The notes under the pieces: generated by a model | Seen by the model: the letters and a program-made list of their open reading frames with translations, nothing else | What the model was told of the DNA's origin: nothing | The model's database searches: none | Program-made: the position numbers and the translations under genes | Part shown: piece by piece, positions 1 to 10,200 of the stretch | Position numbering within the stretch: position 1 is the first letter of the stretch | Layout: every line of letters begins with the position of its first letter | Assembly: GCA_949130495.1 (NCBI GenBank) | Contig: OX422210.1 | Span: 27,225,681-27,289,680, forward strand | Reading direction: 5' to 3' | DNA from: Sambucus nigra | Lineage: Eukaryota > Streptophyta > Magnoliopsida > Dipsacales > Adoxaceae | DNA length: 64,000 nt

Positions 1-430
1 CCTTTGGTTAGGAGGCTGACACTGGCTCAGACCAATTTTGGTAAAAAGGCAAGTGGATATGATAGTTCGAACTCAGACCAACTCCGGTTGGTAAAAGAGC
101 GAGAACAACATTCCTAAAAATGCCAACGTGTTTGGCTAGGAAGCAAGATATGCTCTCAAATACCAACTTATGTTGGTCGGGAGGTAAGATTATTACAAAA
201 GTTCCTCGAAGAACAAAATATTCCAAACTGAACCAAGTATGGTTGGTCGGGGATAAAAACCCACTAACTATAGTTGGTCGACGAGGAGAATTTATCGACC
301 TTGATTGGTCGGACACATTTTATGAAAAAGACAAAAATTTACCAAGTATGGTTAGTCGGGAATAAACTCTCACTAACCATAATTGGTCGACGAGCACAAT
401 TTAACAACCTTGGTTGGTTGGAAAAATTTT
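1..430. repeat. Diverged ~109-bp tandem array with hairpin motifs (Tat-1 3' region)
   Basis: A unit beginning ACCAAGTATGGTTGGTCGG at 232 recurs at 341 as ACCAAGTATGGTTAGTCGG, a period of 109 bp. Shorter relatives begin near 121 and 161. Each unit contains self-complementary pairs such as CCAAC/GTTGG. It lies downstream of the antisense gene's stop at 684 and, by inference, downstream of the missing pol gene. It continues beyond the left edge. Confidence 0.7.
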
Positions 431-683
431 AAACATTTTTATACTCATTACTTTATTATTAAGTGATCGAGCAACATTACTAATACTTGTAATTTTTATC
501 ACTAAGTTGGTCGATGAACCACACAATATTGTTATGCAAGCATAAATATAAAGTATTTGACAAATACAAGACAATAGCAATACAAATTTGCAAAAATGAA
601 ACTCTTTCATTAAATTCAAAATGAATTACACAAATTTGTTACATTGATATTAAATTGTGTACTAATTATTGCATCAGAATTTC

Positions 684-2013
684 CTATTCTACTAGTCTTT
701 TCCCTTTTGCTTTTGAAATAGGCTCCTCGCCAGCAGGAGGATCTTTCAGGCAAAGGGGATAATTAATGAAGTTAATATCTCGGAGCATTCTGACGTTCAT
801 TATTGAAGGAGTGTCCAGTAGATGCTCGGGAGGAGATACCTCGATCTGAGAATGAAGATTGCAGTCACCGAGGTATTTTGCAATTAAGTTTCGAGGAATG
901 GCACGAGCTGGGATCCATTCCATGTCCAATTTATAAGGTGGCACAGGACAGTCTAGTACCCCAGGATCATAATAGTCCCACAGGTAGTGCCCTTGTTCGA
1001 GCTTCAGCACGCCCAAGGCATTCAGCCAACCTTGCTTGTAGCCCTCATTATTAGCATTCTGGATACGATCATCTAAATAGAATAAAGCTTCGTTGTATCC
1101 AGCCATCCAAAACTCCCTGGGTTGTTTATTAAATTGAAATGTCAACCTTGCAATCTTCTCGTTAAGACTCTGGATGAAAAGTTCATTAGTCTTCAAAACT
1201 GATTCCTTTGAAGAGAGTTGTTGTTCCAATTCTCTAACTTTCTTGGACAGCTCAGACAAGGCTTGGTTCTTAGCCATTAATTGGAATGCTTGATTTTCCA
1301 ACGTTGATCGAGTACGAGCTTCTTCAACATTACGACTAAGAGCTCTTGATCCTCCCCGAGCAGGTCGAGAACTTGGTTCCTCGACAACATTCTGAGCAGC
1401 TCTTCCTCGTCTACGAGAACCTCTTCCTCGTCCCCGAGTAGCAGTAGAGGCACCCGACCTTCTCCAGGTATCCAACTCTTGCCTTAATTTGGCATTCTCA
1501 ACCTCTAGAAATGAAAATCCCTCGTTAGTCACTGGGATTACAGCTGTTGAAGAAGAAGTTGCAGACTTATACTGTGCTAGCTCTTTCTGTAAATTGTTAT
1601 TCTCTTGCTCCAGCAGCTCGGCAATCTGTCTACATGCTTCAACTTCACCCCTTAGGGTTTTCTCCCTGACATCGTACCCAGCAAGGATCTTTTTGTGGCC
1701 TGTCTCGGCAGAAAGCTGTTGATACCTCTTTTCATACCCCTCGTGCAAAAGGGCAGTCGATTCCTTGTACTGAGTCTGAAGATCTTCTAAAGTATATTGA
1801 AGATCCTCGATCATTTCATAGTAAGCCACATTATTGGCCACAGCTCGATCAAGTAAGTCCTTCAGGTACTGATAAGCTTCGACTGCCTGCTCTGAAGCAT
1901 CATGACCAAGGATGTTGGCAACTTCTGATGCACTTAGGTTTGTGTGACCAGCCTTATAATATTCATGACATTGCTGCATCAGCTTTGTGTCATTAGCAGA
2001 CAGCAGATCCATC
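684..2013 (-). CDS. Tat-1 antisense gene, exon 4: RG-rich coiled-coil protein, 442 aa open
   Basis: The longest uninterrupted ORF in the window (M at 2012, stop at 684). Residues about 50-160 form a Glu/Gln/Leu-rich coiled coil (EACRQIAELLEQENNNLQKE). Residues about 190-230 carry an RG/RR cluster (RGRGRGSRRRGRAAQ), typical of nucleic-acid-binding low-complexity segments. A second coiled coil (LSKKVRELEQQLSSKESVLK) follows. The C-terminal third is non-repetitive and aromatic (FWMAGYNEALFYLDDRI, GYKQGWLNALGVL). The coding strand acceptor TTGCCAG precedes the ATG by one base, so this block may be either an internal exon or start at its own ATG. That 1.3 kb stays open in an otherwise decayed element is notable. 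No enzyme motif, signal peptide or membrane segment is visible; function unknown. Confidence 0.7.
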
Positions 2014-2206
2014 CTGGCAAGAAACTAACAGAGAAAGAAAAAGTAATCATCAAAAAGAAGATCCAGATAGAGTGCAGATAGAAAAGAGACAATCATATGG
2101 AAAAAAAGAACTCAAATTTTATTAGATCATAAGGCAAAGTTACAAAGATCTGGGTTACACTTGAAGAAAAAGAAAAACAGAAAGAGAATACCGAACAACT
2201 TCACAC

Positions 2207-3022
2207 CTTTTCCTTGTCTCCCAAGACTTTCTCGGGAGGCTGGGACGAGGAGCTTGGTTGCTCGGTGGGAACAATGAGTTGGTTGGCAGAAGTTGGGACT
2301 TGTTCAGGAGGAGCAGGCAAAGACAAAATCTCCTCGGTGGCTGTCTGATTGGGTTGTGGAGCAAGGACTTGATCACCCACTATCATTGAAGACTCCTCGG
2401 ATGCAGCTTCGTCTTAATCCTCATCTTCAATTCTAGGAGGAGGACCGGGAAGATGTTGTTGAAATAGCTCAGAGTTCTCGCTCACCTTCAATTCTTGTAG
2501 GGCAGCAACCTAACCATCTCGGAAGTATTTCAAACTCCCATACTGCACCTGGGTCATCATTGCTGCTACCCCCTGTCCCATCCTTTATCCCAATCGGTAC
2601 GAAAAGATTTTTTCACAGCCATTTTTCTCTTCATTTTCTCCGAGGAGAGCTTCTCGGATAGAAGATCCTCGGAGGCTTTCAACTTGGCCTCCACCTCCTC
2701 CTTCTTGCGATTTACTTCTCGCAGAAGGGTTAGCTCTTCCTCAGCCGACTTCAACTTATTTTCAAGCTCCCCAAAGTTTGTGAGCTTCTCGGCATATTTC
2801 TTATTCTCTCTCCAAGTCTTTTACTTTGTTTTCCAACTGCACCCTCTATGCCTCAGATGCAACCAACTTCTTCTCCCATTCACCCCTATCCTCGTCATAT
2901 TTTTGACGGGAATCCTTCAAAGACTGGGCCAAACCCAGAAAAGCATCCTCCACTCCAGACGAGGAGCTAGAAGCCTTGAGTGCTTCATCTTTCTTCACTA
3001 TGGTGTTAAAGCAACTCGCCAG
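2207..3022 (-). pseudogene. Tat-1 antisense gene, exon 3 (coiled coil, broken)
   Basis: Opens LASCFNTIVKKDEALKAS and goes on to a charged heptad-like coiled coil, including SAEEELTLLREVNRKKEEVE (about 2750-2690). Lesions: TAG at 2848-2846 (codon 59 of the exon), at least two frameshifts between about 2800 and 2600, and a TAA near 2415. The last part, in another frame, is Pro/Glu/Ser-rich (MIVGDQVLAPQPNQ, 2386-2207) and ends at a possible GT donor at 2206-2205. The coding pattern persists across the breaks, so this is a decayed exon rather than noncoding DNA. Confidence 0.6.
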
Positions 3023-3110
3023 CTGGAAAAAGAAGAAGATAATGATAAATCAGCACAGAGACATATGTATTGATGGGAAGAAAGAAAAATTCAGAATAAG
3101 AGAAACTTAC

Positions 3111-3787
3111 TGAAGCAATGTGACGAGTAGCTAGGGATGTCAGCATATCCCTAGACATGTTCTCCTCAATTCCTTGGACTTCAGGAATAGTCCAAGTCTT
3201 TACCGAGCTCATTGCAGAACTCGGGGGAATAATAGTTGGAACACCATCTCCACTAACTTGGAGCTGGGGAATGGTTTCAGAAAAACTGACCGAGGAGGAT
3301 TTCTTCAATCTCCTCAGTGGCACTTCAACAGTTTCAACCAAAGAGGAACTTTTGGTTGGGGAGATGGTGATCACTCCTGCTGGTACATCCTTCTTGTTAG
3401 AAGCCACTGGGGGCTTCTCGGTAGCCTCCTGAGGAGCAACAAAAGGGGCAGCATCTACTTTCTTTGTTCCCTTTGGGACATCATTCTTGTTTCTTTTTCC
3501 ATCTCCAGTTGAGGTTGTCTCCTCGAAGATAGCAGGAACTCTTCTTTTGCCCATTTTCTGACTCAAAGGAATATGAGAGTCTGGTGAAGAATCCTCAGAA
3601 GCTGGCACTGGTTCACTAATGCTGACCACAGGACGAGCAGTAAAGGATGATGTATAGCTCCTGTACTGCAACAAGTATGAAGCAGACCTGACGTGCTCGT
3701 CTGCAACTTTCTGATGCAAACTCCAGATATGTTTTAAATGCTTGATATTAACCTCTGATTCTTTTGGAGTTTTTCTCTTACTGTCAA
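3111..3787 (-). CDS. Tat-1 antisense gene, exon 2 (basic and Ser/Pro-rich linker)
   Basis: About 225 codons, open throughout. It begins after acceptor TTTGTTTGCAG (AG at 3789-3788) with DSKRKTPKESEVNIKHLKH and continues with a Ser/Thr/Pro/Lys-rich, probably disordered region including KKSSSVSFSETIPQLQ. It ends at SRDMLTSLATRHIAS, directly before a consensus GTAAGT donor (3110-3105). Intron 2 is 88 bp with a T-rich tract and CCAG acceptor (AG at 3024-3023), so exon 3 opens in phase 0. The open reading frame runs on into the intron to 3006, which is why the exon looks longer when splicing is ignored. No enzymatic motif is visible. Confidence 0.68.
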
Positions 3788-3878
3788 CTGCAAACAAATA
3801 CATAGTGAAATATCAGTCATACATTTTATCAAACATAATGAAATCATAATTTCATAAATAAAATAAGATGAAAATAAC

Positions 3879-4383
3879 CTATCCCATTGCCATATGGAGG
3901 GCATTTGGGACCTTCATATACTTCGTCTCCAACCAAAGGGGCATGTTGCCAATTTTTGATAACTACCCCATGTTCAAAATAATCCCTGTTAGCATCAGGG
4001 AGATTGACTACTAAAGCTCTATTCAAAAATCTAGTTTTTAAATAATAAACATTGTCTAGAACAGCCCATCTATAACAGTACATAATCTCAGGAATTCCTA
4101 TACGAGTTCCATGAGTTTGATTTAACCTATGCACCCCATTAACTATTCTCCATGTGTTGGGGGATATTTTTGCAGGAACAAGATCGAAATAATAACAGAA
4201 CTCTAAACACAAGGGGTTTGGCGGAAAAGAAAATCCACATTCAGCAATAAAAAGGCCGGGGAACCAATGCCCCTCAGCCAAACGAAAATAATTTGAAGGC
4301 TTAGAAAGATCCTCCAAAGTTACCCAAGATGGAATAGAGAAATCAGAACGGAATTTCTCAAGAGATTCAATAATATAAACCAT
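3879..4383 (-). CDS. Tat-1 antisense gene, exon 1 (conserved N-terminal domain)
   Basis: About 168 codons beginning MVYIIESLEKF. The stretch FPPNPLCLEF ... ISPNTWRIVNGV (residues about 52-85) matches in pattern the segment FPLHPAVVDI ... LPPNSWRMILGY in the Tat-2 antisense protein. Both fit the plant 'putative gypsy type transposon' domain (Pfam Transposase_28, from memory). The exon ends with one base of a codon at 3879 before a GT donor (3878-3877); joined to exon 2 it completes a valine codon. The ATG at 4383 is in the strong context ACCATGG and follows a CT-rich leader. No stop codons interrupt it. Role unknown; a nucleic-acid or gag-like function would be a guess. Confidence 0.72.
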
Positions 4384-4580
4384 GGTGAATAAAAGAAATG
4401 AAGAAGAAGGAAGAAGATCTTACAGGAAAAAGGGAGATCTGTTGACAACGAACGAAAACAAGGACGAACGCACAAGAGAAAGAAAGACTATGGAAAACTC
4501 GAAAGCAGAAATTGGAAAAGGTAGAAGACAATGATATTGTCTATGAAGTTTAAATACTTTGCCTTGGGAAACAGAGAAAA
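4384..4580 (-). promoter_or_regulatory. Putative promoter and CT-rich leader of the Tat-1 antisense gene
   Basis: On the minus strand a TATTTAAA box (4556-4549) is followed by about 165 bp of CT-rich sequence and then the ACCATGG start. This layout is that of an ordinary plant RNA polymerase II gene. The stretch 4581-4797, between this promoter and the LTR polypurine tract, shows no other recognisable feature. Confidence 0.45.
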
Positions 4581-4811
4581 AAATGATTTCAAAAAGGAAA
4601 CTATTACGCTACCGGCGGCTAAAAGGACAAAAAGTGCACGAAGATTGAAGCGCTTATAAAAATGCAAAAAGGCGGATTCTGCGAATTTGGAAGGAAATTC
4701 AAATATGAAAAAATGTTCCTAAAAACTAGGAAGATCATTTAATATTGCCATATACCGAGAAAGAATGTTCCATACTCCTCAAAGTTCGAAATATGAAACA
4801 TTGGGGGCTTC

Positions 4812-5380
4812 TGTTGATACCAAAATTAGTATGCTGATATAGACGAATCACAAGAAGACACGTGTCGATCTACGTGGCACAATAGCAACGAGAAAGTCTA
4901 TTTCCCCGACCAAGTCAGACTCACTCCGAGCAACAAGTATACTCCGAGGAACTCCAGCGCTCCGAGGAACTCCAACGCTCCGAGGAACTCTTGAACGATG
5001 AGCAACTAAGGCGGTTCGAGCTGCATCTCGACCCCAGCATTGATTGCCAGATAATCAACAGTTCAACTATTCATTGAATGCTTATCATCTTGACGTACAC
5101 GCTTGAAGAGCATTAAATGAGTTACCCTTTCATATGTATATCATTTAATGTATCACCCTTTCAGATTATAGCCTCAAGGCTATAAATATATTGTATTACC
5201 CTCATTCAAAGGGACCGGAATTTCTTGATAGTACTTGTAATCGAGAATTCCCAAACACTCAGCAATAACATAACAGTGAACGTAGGCCATTCATATAAGG
5301 CTGAACCACTTTAAAATATTCTGTCTCATTTATTTATCTGTGATTGAATTATTAGAGTAATCTAATTTTTTACATCAACA
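4812..5380 (+). mobile_element. Tat-1 3' LTR (569 bp) with polypurine tract
   Basis: Begins TGTTGATACC and ends TACATCAACA, giving TGTTGA...TCAACA inverted ends. It is preceded by a G-rich polypurine tract (ATTGGGGGCTTC). A TATA box (GCTATAAATATA, about 5179-5190) marks U3/R. The U3 contains three short direct repeats of CTCCGAGGAACTCCA (about 4930-4990). The R-U5 segment 5275-5309 (GTGAACGTAGGCC ... GAACCAC) recurs in the LTRs of Tat-2 and Tat-3. Confidence 0.85.
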
Positions 5381-5518
5381 AATGTATATAACCCTTTTGG
5401 TATGAATAGTTTATCGGTATGGGCGTGGATGCTCATATTTGGACATCTTATTTGGGCTATTGGTTGTATGTTCTTAATCTCCTAGCATGGGTATTGGCAG
5501 GAATTGATTGAAACTTTA
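5381..5518 (+). pseudogene. psaB: Plastid psaB fragment in the nucleus (NUPT)
   Basis: In frame from about 5390 the sequence reads [14 protein letters not shown], then FGHLIWAIG, then HGYWQELIETLAW. This is the C-terminal part of the photosystem I P700 apoprotein A2, just before its last membrane segments. A TAG replaces the Trp codon of the LISW motif, and there are several substitutions. Similarity stops near 5518. The left end coincides with the Tat-1 LTR boundary. Only about 46 codons remain, so it is nonfunctional. It could have come through a mitochondrial copy instead of directly from the plastid. Confidence 0.88.
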
Positions 5519-5589
5519 GCATGGGGGTCAAGATCCATGCCTTGTAACAATTCTTCATCATAAATTTGATCTATTTATGGGGTTACAAT

Positions 5590-6051
5590 CATAAACCAGG
5601 TTTCCACGAGAATATTTATCAACCAAGACATCATCTCGGTTGAACGGTTGTTCTGACTCGAAGCCATTATTCGTACTTGGCTACGTACGCAAATCGCCAA
5701 GACACACAAAGAGCATTGCCGCTCTGATATACCAATTTGATGTATAATGGGAGCGGAAGCGTTTTATCTACACTAAAAAAAAAACAATCATGTTTAGAGG
5801 CCACGGGCCTAAGAAAAATATGTCATCATTTTAACATAACCCCCCAGATATTAATGCCCAATTTGACTTAAAACCTCATTTCATAATCCTTTGACTTTGC
5901 TCCCAACAAAGGGGGTTAAGTATACTTTGACATTATAAAGAAGGGGTAATTTCAAATAAATCCTTAGACCTAACCCCTATTATTATTCAATGTTTTGAAA
6001 TAGCCCTTCGTTATAACAAAGAGATTAAGAAAGTGTGGGTTAAGTCAAATA
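5590..6051 (-). mobile_element. Copia-type LTR end with initiator-Met PBS (truncated)
   Basis: On the minus strand, TTGGTATATCAGAGC at 5735-5721 is the initiator tRNA-Met primer-binding site (usual TGGTATCAGAGC) with a two-base insertion. The LTR end lies just before it on that strand (on the plus strand the LTR begins TGTATAATGG at 5741). The LTR is cut off at 6052 by the CACTA-type end. The 5519-5720 side is leader sequence with no coding remnant recognised. Confidence 0.6.
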
Positions 6052-6260
6052 CACTACACCAAAAAGCCAAAAATGGCACCCTTCACTTGGTCAGCCTTGT
6101 CACGGTCAAAGATCGTGACAAAAAACACGCATTTTTTTCAAGGTTTTTGACCGTGACAAGTTCGTGACACATCTTGTTAAGGTCTTATCACGGTCAAAGA
6201 CCGTGAAAACCTTATAAAGTTGTCACGGTCAAAGTCCTTGATAGGTCCGTGACAACATAA
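6052..6260 (+). mobile_element. CACTA (En/Spm) transposon end with subterminal repeats
   Basis: Starts with CACTACACCAAAAA, the signature of CACTA terminal inverted repeats. Within the next 200 bp the motif GTCACGGTCAAAGA and its inverse TTTGACCGTGAC occur at least five times. Known: such subterminal repeats bind the element's own DNA-binding protein. The partner end was not found. The downstream 6260-7800 may be its decayed body. Confidence 0.7.
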
Positions 6261-6339
6261 AAAATTAAAACCCTACGCATCTTCTCTTTTTTCTTTCCCT
6301 CCTTCTTTTCCTATTTTTTTCACGACAACCGATTCTATA

Positions 6340-6600
<261 letters not shown>

Positions 6601-6709
6601 TAGACAGTGTATGTGTGTATGTATGTGTGTGGGGGTCACTGTGTGACAGTGTGGGTGGGGGAAGTGGGTTGTCTGTGTGGGTGGGGAGGGGGGTGTTTAG
6701 TGTGGGTGT

Positions 6710-7110
6710 GGTATTGAATTGGTATAGTTTTAAATGGGTATAAATTGGATTGGTATGAATTAGTATAAATTGGATTAGTATAGTTTTGTTATGAATTGGT
6801 ATAAATTGGATTGGATTGGTGTGTCGGGGGGGGGGGGGGGGGGGGCAGTGTCCTACTTTGAAATTTTTATTGGTATTGAATTGATATAGGTATTAGTCTT
6901 GAATTGATATTGATATTAAATTGGTATAAATTGAATTGATATTGGTATTGAATAGATATAAGTATTGAATTGGTATAAATTTCATTAGTATAGTTTTAAT
7001 TGAACCACTTTGAAAATTTTATTGGTATTGAATTGATATAGGCATTAGTCTTGAATTGATATTGGTATTGAATTGGTATAAATTGAATTGATATTAGTAT
7101 TGAATAGATA
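6710..7110. repeat. Decayed minisatellite based on TTGAATTGGTATAAATTGGA
   Basis: Variants of TTGAATTGGTAT and TATAAATTGGATTGGTAT recur through the region, broken by a 20-base poly-G run at 6826-6845. A larger repeat (TTTTATTGGTATTGAATTGA) recurs near 6867 and 7017, about 150 bp apart. Confidence 0.75.
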
Positions 7111-7808
7111 TAAGTCTTGAACTTTTTAACTACCACTATATAGGACCAACAACTAAAAATAAAAAGACATGTCCCATATACGTGATTGTGATAAGGGTAT
7201 AATTTAAAACCATTTTTAACGTTTAGGGTTGTGATTAAACCGAACATAAATAAGACATAATTAAATGAAACATACTTCAAATTACATATAGTGCACATAG
7301 ATGCAAGCCTTCTAGTTCTTATGCGTACGCATTCAATAGCCCTTAGACCCGTTCAAAAGTCATTACCCCTGTAATGAGATCTTTCGAATTGTCCCATTTG
7401 GAAAATTTGGGACTACATAGTTTCTGTATAGTAATATTCTCAACGGCTAAAAATTATTACTTTTGGAGAAAGTTCTGCTATCATATCTTAATGCTCTTTA
7501 GGTACATTAATATTCTCTGAGTATATGATATTAAAAAATAGAGGTTAAGTAAAAAACCTCCAATAATTTTTTGATTATTCACAGATATTTTAGAGGATAC
7601 ACATTTTCATTGACCATATATATTTGTACATTAACCGGGTGTAACAAGAAAAGACATTTAAATAAATAAAATCCACCCTACCCCCATTCTCATGCTTTAA
7701 AAACTGACACGCTACTTGAGGAGGACACCTATTGACCAGAAAAGATAGAGTGTGTGGCTTGAGGTTTCAATACCAAATCAATGATATAGGATACCATATG
7801 TAGAAGTA
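7111..7808. other. Unassigned AT-rich stretch
   Basis: No coding region, repeat structure or RNA gene that I can support. It may be the decayed body of the CACTA element beginning at 6052. Confidence 0.4.
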
Positions 7809-8287
7809 CAAGTTTATTTAACAAAATCAATTTGGTGTCATGAATGCACATGGTCTAGGAAATCTACAACAACATACAATAATCAATATAAAAAAAAATT
7901 CAAAAAGATAAGCCTTACATAATATGAATTGAAAATACAAAACAATAATTGTAATATCGTTATTAAAACGTTTATCATGATTTTAATCCATCAGTAAAAA
8001 AAAATTATTTATGATATTGTGGATTTTATTAAAACATTTATCATGATAAATGGTTGAATAAATATTGTGGATTTTACTTATGTTAATTCATTTTTCAATA
8101 TTTAAATAAACTTTGGTTTATCGTTACTCAATTCCAATCTAGGTTTGAGTTACCAATATGGCGAGTTAATATAATTTAGAATAGTTTCAACACTTCATTT
8201 TTTTACGAACCAAAATAAATCAAATACTCACCTCCTTTAATATTGCATTCTCATGCTAGCAATAAATGTAATACACCCATCCATGTA

Positions 8288-8288
<1 letters not shown>
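7809..8288 (+). repeat. 480-bp direct repeat, copy 1
   Basis: Matches 8909-9391 in the same orientation at high but imperfect identity (both contain AATGCACATGG, TTTATCATGATTTTAATCCA and CACCCATCCATGTAAG). The copies are about 1.1 kb apart and flank the MITE at 8325-8735. No coding potential. Possibly terminal repeats of a small non-autonomous element or a local duplication. Confidence 0.75.
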
Positions 8289-8324
<36 letters not shown>

Positions 8325-8326
<2 letters not shown>

Positions 8327-8734
8327 TAGGTAGAGGTTCACAAGTGGACCAAAAGAATGGACTTTTTAGTGGACCTTAACAAAAAAATACATAATAACAC
8401 ATTAATTTTAATTGCTATAGTGTAATTGGTCCTCGCCAGCGGCACCCGAGACCACACCTTCACCCCACTAGCCCCCCACCCACCACCACCCACCATCACC
8501 ATTGCAGCTCTTGTGGCAGCCCTTATGACAGCAGGGCTTCCATGGGGGTGGGGGTGGGAGGGTGGGGTGGGTGGGGGTGGGGGTGGGGGTGGGGGAGGGG
8601 ATCGATCGACACGTGTGTTCGGTGCCGCTGGCGCCGACCAATTATACTATAGGAATTAAAATTAATGTGTTATTATGTGTTTTTTGTTAAGGTCCATTAA
8701 AAAGTCCATTCTTTTGGTCCACTAGAGAACTTCT

Positions 8735-8735
<1 letters not shown>
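8325..8735. mobile_element. MITE-like element with ~120-bp inverted arms in (TA)n
   Basis: Left arm (about 8333-8453) contains GTGGACCAAAAGAATGGACT and AATAACACATTAATTTTAAT. The right arm (about 8617-8730) contains their reverse complements. Both ends abut (TA)n tracts (8289-8324, 8741-8768), consistent with insertion at TA. The core is GC-rich and G-rich. The family was not identified; a mariner- or Mutator-like origin is possible. Confidence 0.75.
8538..8599 (+). other. G-rich core with G-quadruplex potential
   Basis: Many runs of four to five G separated by single T bases (GGGGGTGGGGGTGGG and similar), inside the MITE-like element. This fits four-tetrad G-quadruplex patterns. Confidence 0.6.
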
Positions 8736-8771
<36 letters not shown>

Positions 8772-8908
8772 GTGTATTTATATAATGACAGAGACAGAGA
8801 AAAAGAGAGGGGCTAGACAGTTCTTACAGAGGTTGATGATGAGAGGTTGCCTACTACAACAGGGCTCTAAGCTAATGATAGGGTGCGTCTCAAGGGTTTT
8901 GTAAGTTT

Positions 8909-9391
8909 ATTCACCAAAATCAATTGGGTGTCCTAAATGCACATGGCCTAAGAAATCTACAACAACATACAGTAATCAATATCTAAAAATTCAAAAAGAT
9001 GAGCCTTACATAATGAGAATTAAAAATACAAAGCAATAATTGTAATGTCGTTATTATAATGTTTATCATGATTTTAATCCATTAGTAAAAAAATTATTTA
9101 TGATATTGTGAATTTTATTAAAACATTTATCATGATAAATGGTTGAATAAATATTGTGGATTTGATTTATGTCAATTCATTTTTCAATTTTTAAATAAAC
9201 TTTGGTTTAAGGTTAATCAATTCCAATCTAGGTTTGAGTTGCTAATCTGGTGTGTTCATATAATTATATAATTGTTTAGAATAATTGCAACACTTTATTT
9301 AGTTACAAATGAAAATAAATCAAATACTCACCTCCCTTAATATGGCATTCTCATACTACCAATAAGTGTAATACACCCATCCATGTAAGCC
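8909..9391 (+). repeat. 480-bp direct repeat, copy 2
   Basis: Second copy of the repeat described at 7809-8288. It diverges after CATCCATGTAAG, where copy 1 continues into (TA)n and copy 2 into CCATATACAGG. The copy adds a short ATATAATTATATAATTG segment. Confidence 0.75.
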
Positions 9392-9422
9392 ATATACAGG
9401 GGAGGAGGCAAGAATAACACAT

Positions 9423-9440
9423 GGTGGGCAGCTGCCCACC
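9423..9440. other. Perfect 18-bp palindrome GGTGGGCAGCTGCCCACC
   Basis: Reads identically on both strands. It sits in an unassigned stretch (9392-9714) that otherwise shows no gene. Confidence 0.9.
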
Positions 9441-9714
9441 TTGTCTTTTGGGCAAAAAAAAATTCAAGGACAAAATTTCAAATTAAATTAGTAATAAGTC
9501 AAAAATCTTGTGGGTAAAGAGGTAAATTTCCTCCCTATCAAAAGTGTCTTAGCTAGCCTTAGTTGTACTACTATTATCCGTAAATAATATCTACAAAATC
9601 AGCCTCTAAATAATTAAAAATCTAGGTTGCTTGATCCTCATATCCGTGTGATTTCATAAAGAGAGAGTAGTGTGATGTTCTTGTCCATAATTAGTTTAGT
9701 TTGAATTAATTTTT

Positions 9715-10200
9715 TATATGTTAAAGTTTTAGTTTTCTTTTTTCTTCGGTGTAAAACTCTTATCTTTTATTTTATTTTTTGGGTGTAAATATCTGAACTT
9801 TCTTTGTTCTTTTTTCAGTGTAAAACTATAGACTTGCTTTGATTTAATTATTTGTATGTTAAAATCTAAGTTTGATTTGTATTTTTTGGTGTAAAAATCT
9901 CATCTTTCTTTTCTTTAATTTTATTTTGTGTAAAAATATGAACTTGTTTTTTTTTTTTTCTGTGTAAAAATATGAACTTTCTTGCTTTGATTTAATTATT
10001 TTGCATGTTAAAATCACATTTTGATTTTTTGGGGGTAAAAATCGAATCTTGCTTTTTACTTATTTTTTTTGTGTAAAAATCAGAACTATTGTTTTTTTCA
10101 GTGTAAAAATCAGAACTTTCTTTGATTTAATTTATATGTCAAAATCTCACTTTGCTTTGTTATTTTTTTGGTGTAAAAAATCGATCTTATTTTTATTTAT
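9715..10200. repeat. T-rich tandem repeat with GTGTAAAAATCTGAACTT core
   Basis: The motif GTGTAAAAATC followed by GAACTT or CATCTT recurs about ten times. Longer units of roughly 140-150 bp include TTTGATTTAATTATTTGTATG at least three times with drift. Noncoding. The following 10201-10439 holds nothing recognised. Confidence 0.7.

Larger units (their letters stand above)
684..4383 (-). pseudogene. Antisense gene (aORF) of Tat-1, four exons, partly decayed
   Basis: This gene runs opposite to its host element. Four blocks can be joined: exon 1 4383-3879, exon 2 3787-3111, exon 3 3022-2207, exon 4 2013-684. Introns 1 (91 bp) and 2 (88 bp) have GT-AG ends and keep the reading frame, which argues for a real spliced gene rather than chance ORFs. 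The third junction (donor near 2206, acceptor near 2014) leaves a one-base frame conflict, so a small exon or another donor may be missed. Exon 3 is damaged: an in-frame TAG at 2848-2846, further stops and frameshifts, although coiled-coil coding capacity remains. The start has an ACCATGG context. Order in the product: N-terminal domain shared with the Tat-2 antisense gene, a Ser/Pro-rich linker, a coiled coil, then an RG-rich segment and second coiled coil. The function of this family is not established; older annotations call it 'putative gypsy type transposon'. Confidence 0.75.
1..5380 (+). mobile_element. Tat-1: 3' part of a Tat-lineage Ty3/gypsy element
   Basis: Seen: a tandem array (1-430), an antisense multi-exon gene (minus strand, 684-4383), a G-rich polypurine tract (about 4798-4811) and one LTR (4812-5380), in that order. 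Known: an extra gene on the opposite strand between integrase and the 3' LTR, and tandem repeats in the 3' untranslated region, are traits of the Tat group of plant non-chromovirus gypsy elements. Inferred: the gag, protease, RT and integrase genes and the 5' LTR lie to the left of the window. The element abuts psaB-derived DNA at 5381, so it may have inserted into a plastid-DNA insertion. The 5-bp target duplication cannot be tested because the left end is outside. Confidence 0.8.

Noticed and set aside
803..1054. Plus-strand frame opposite the Tat-1 antisense exon
   Set aside because: Shadow of the minus-strand exon, no motif.
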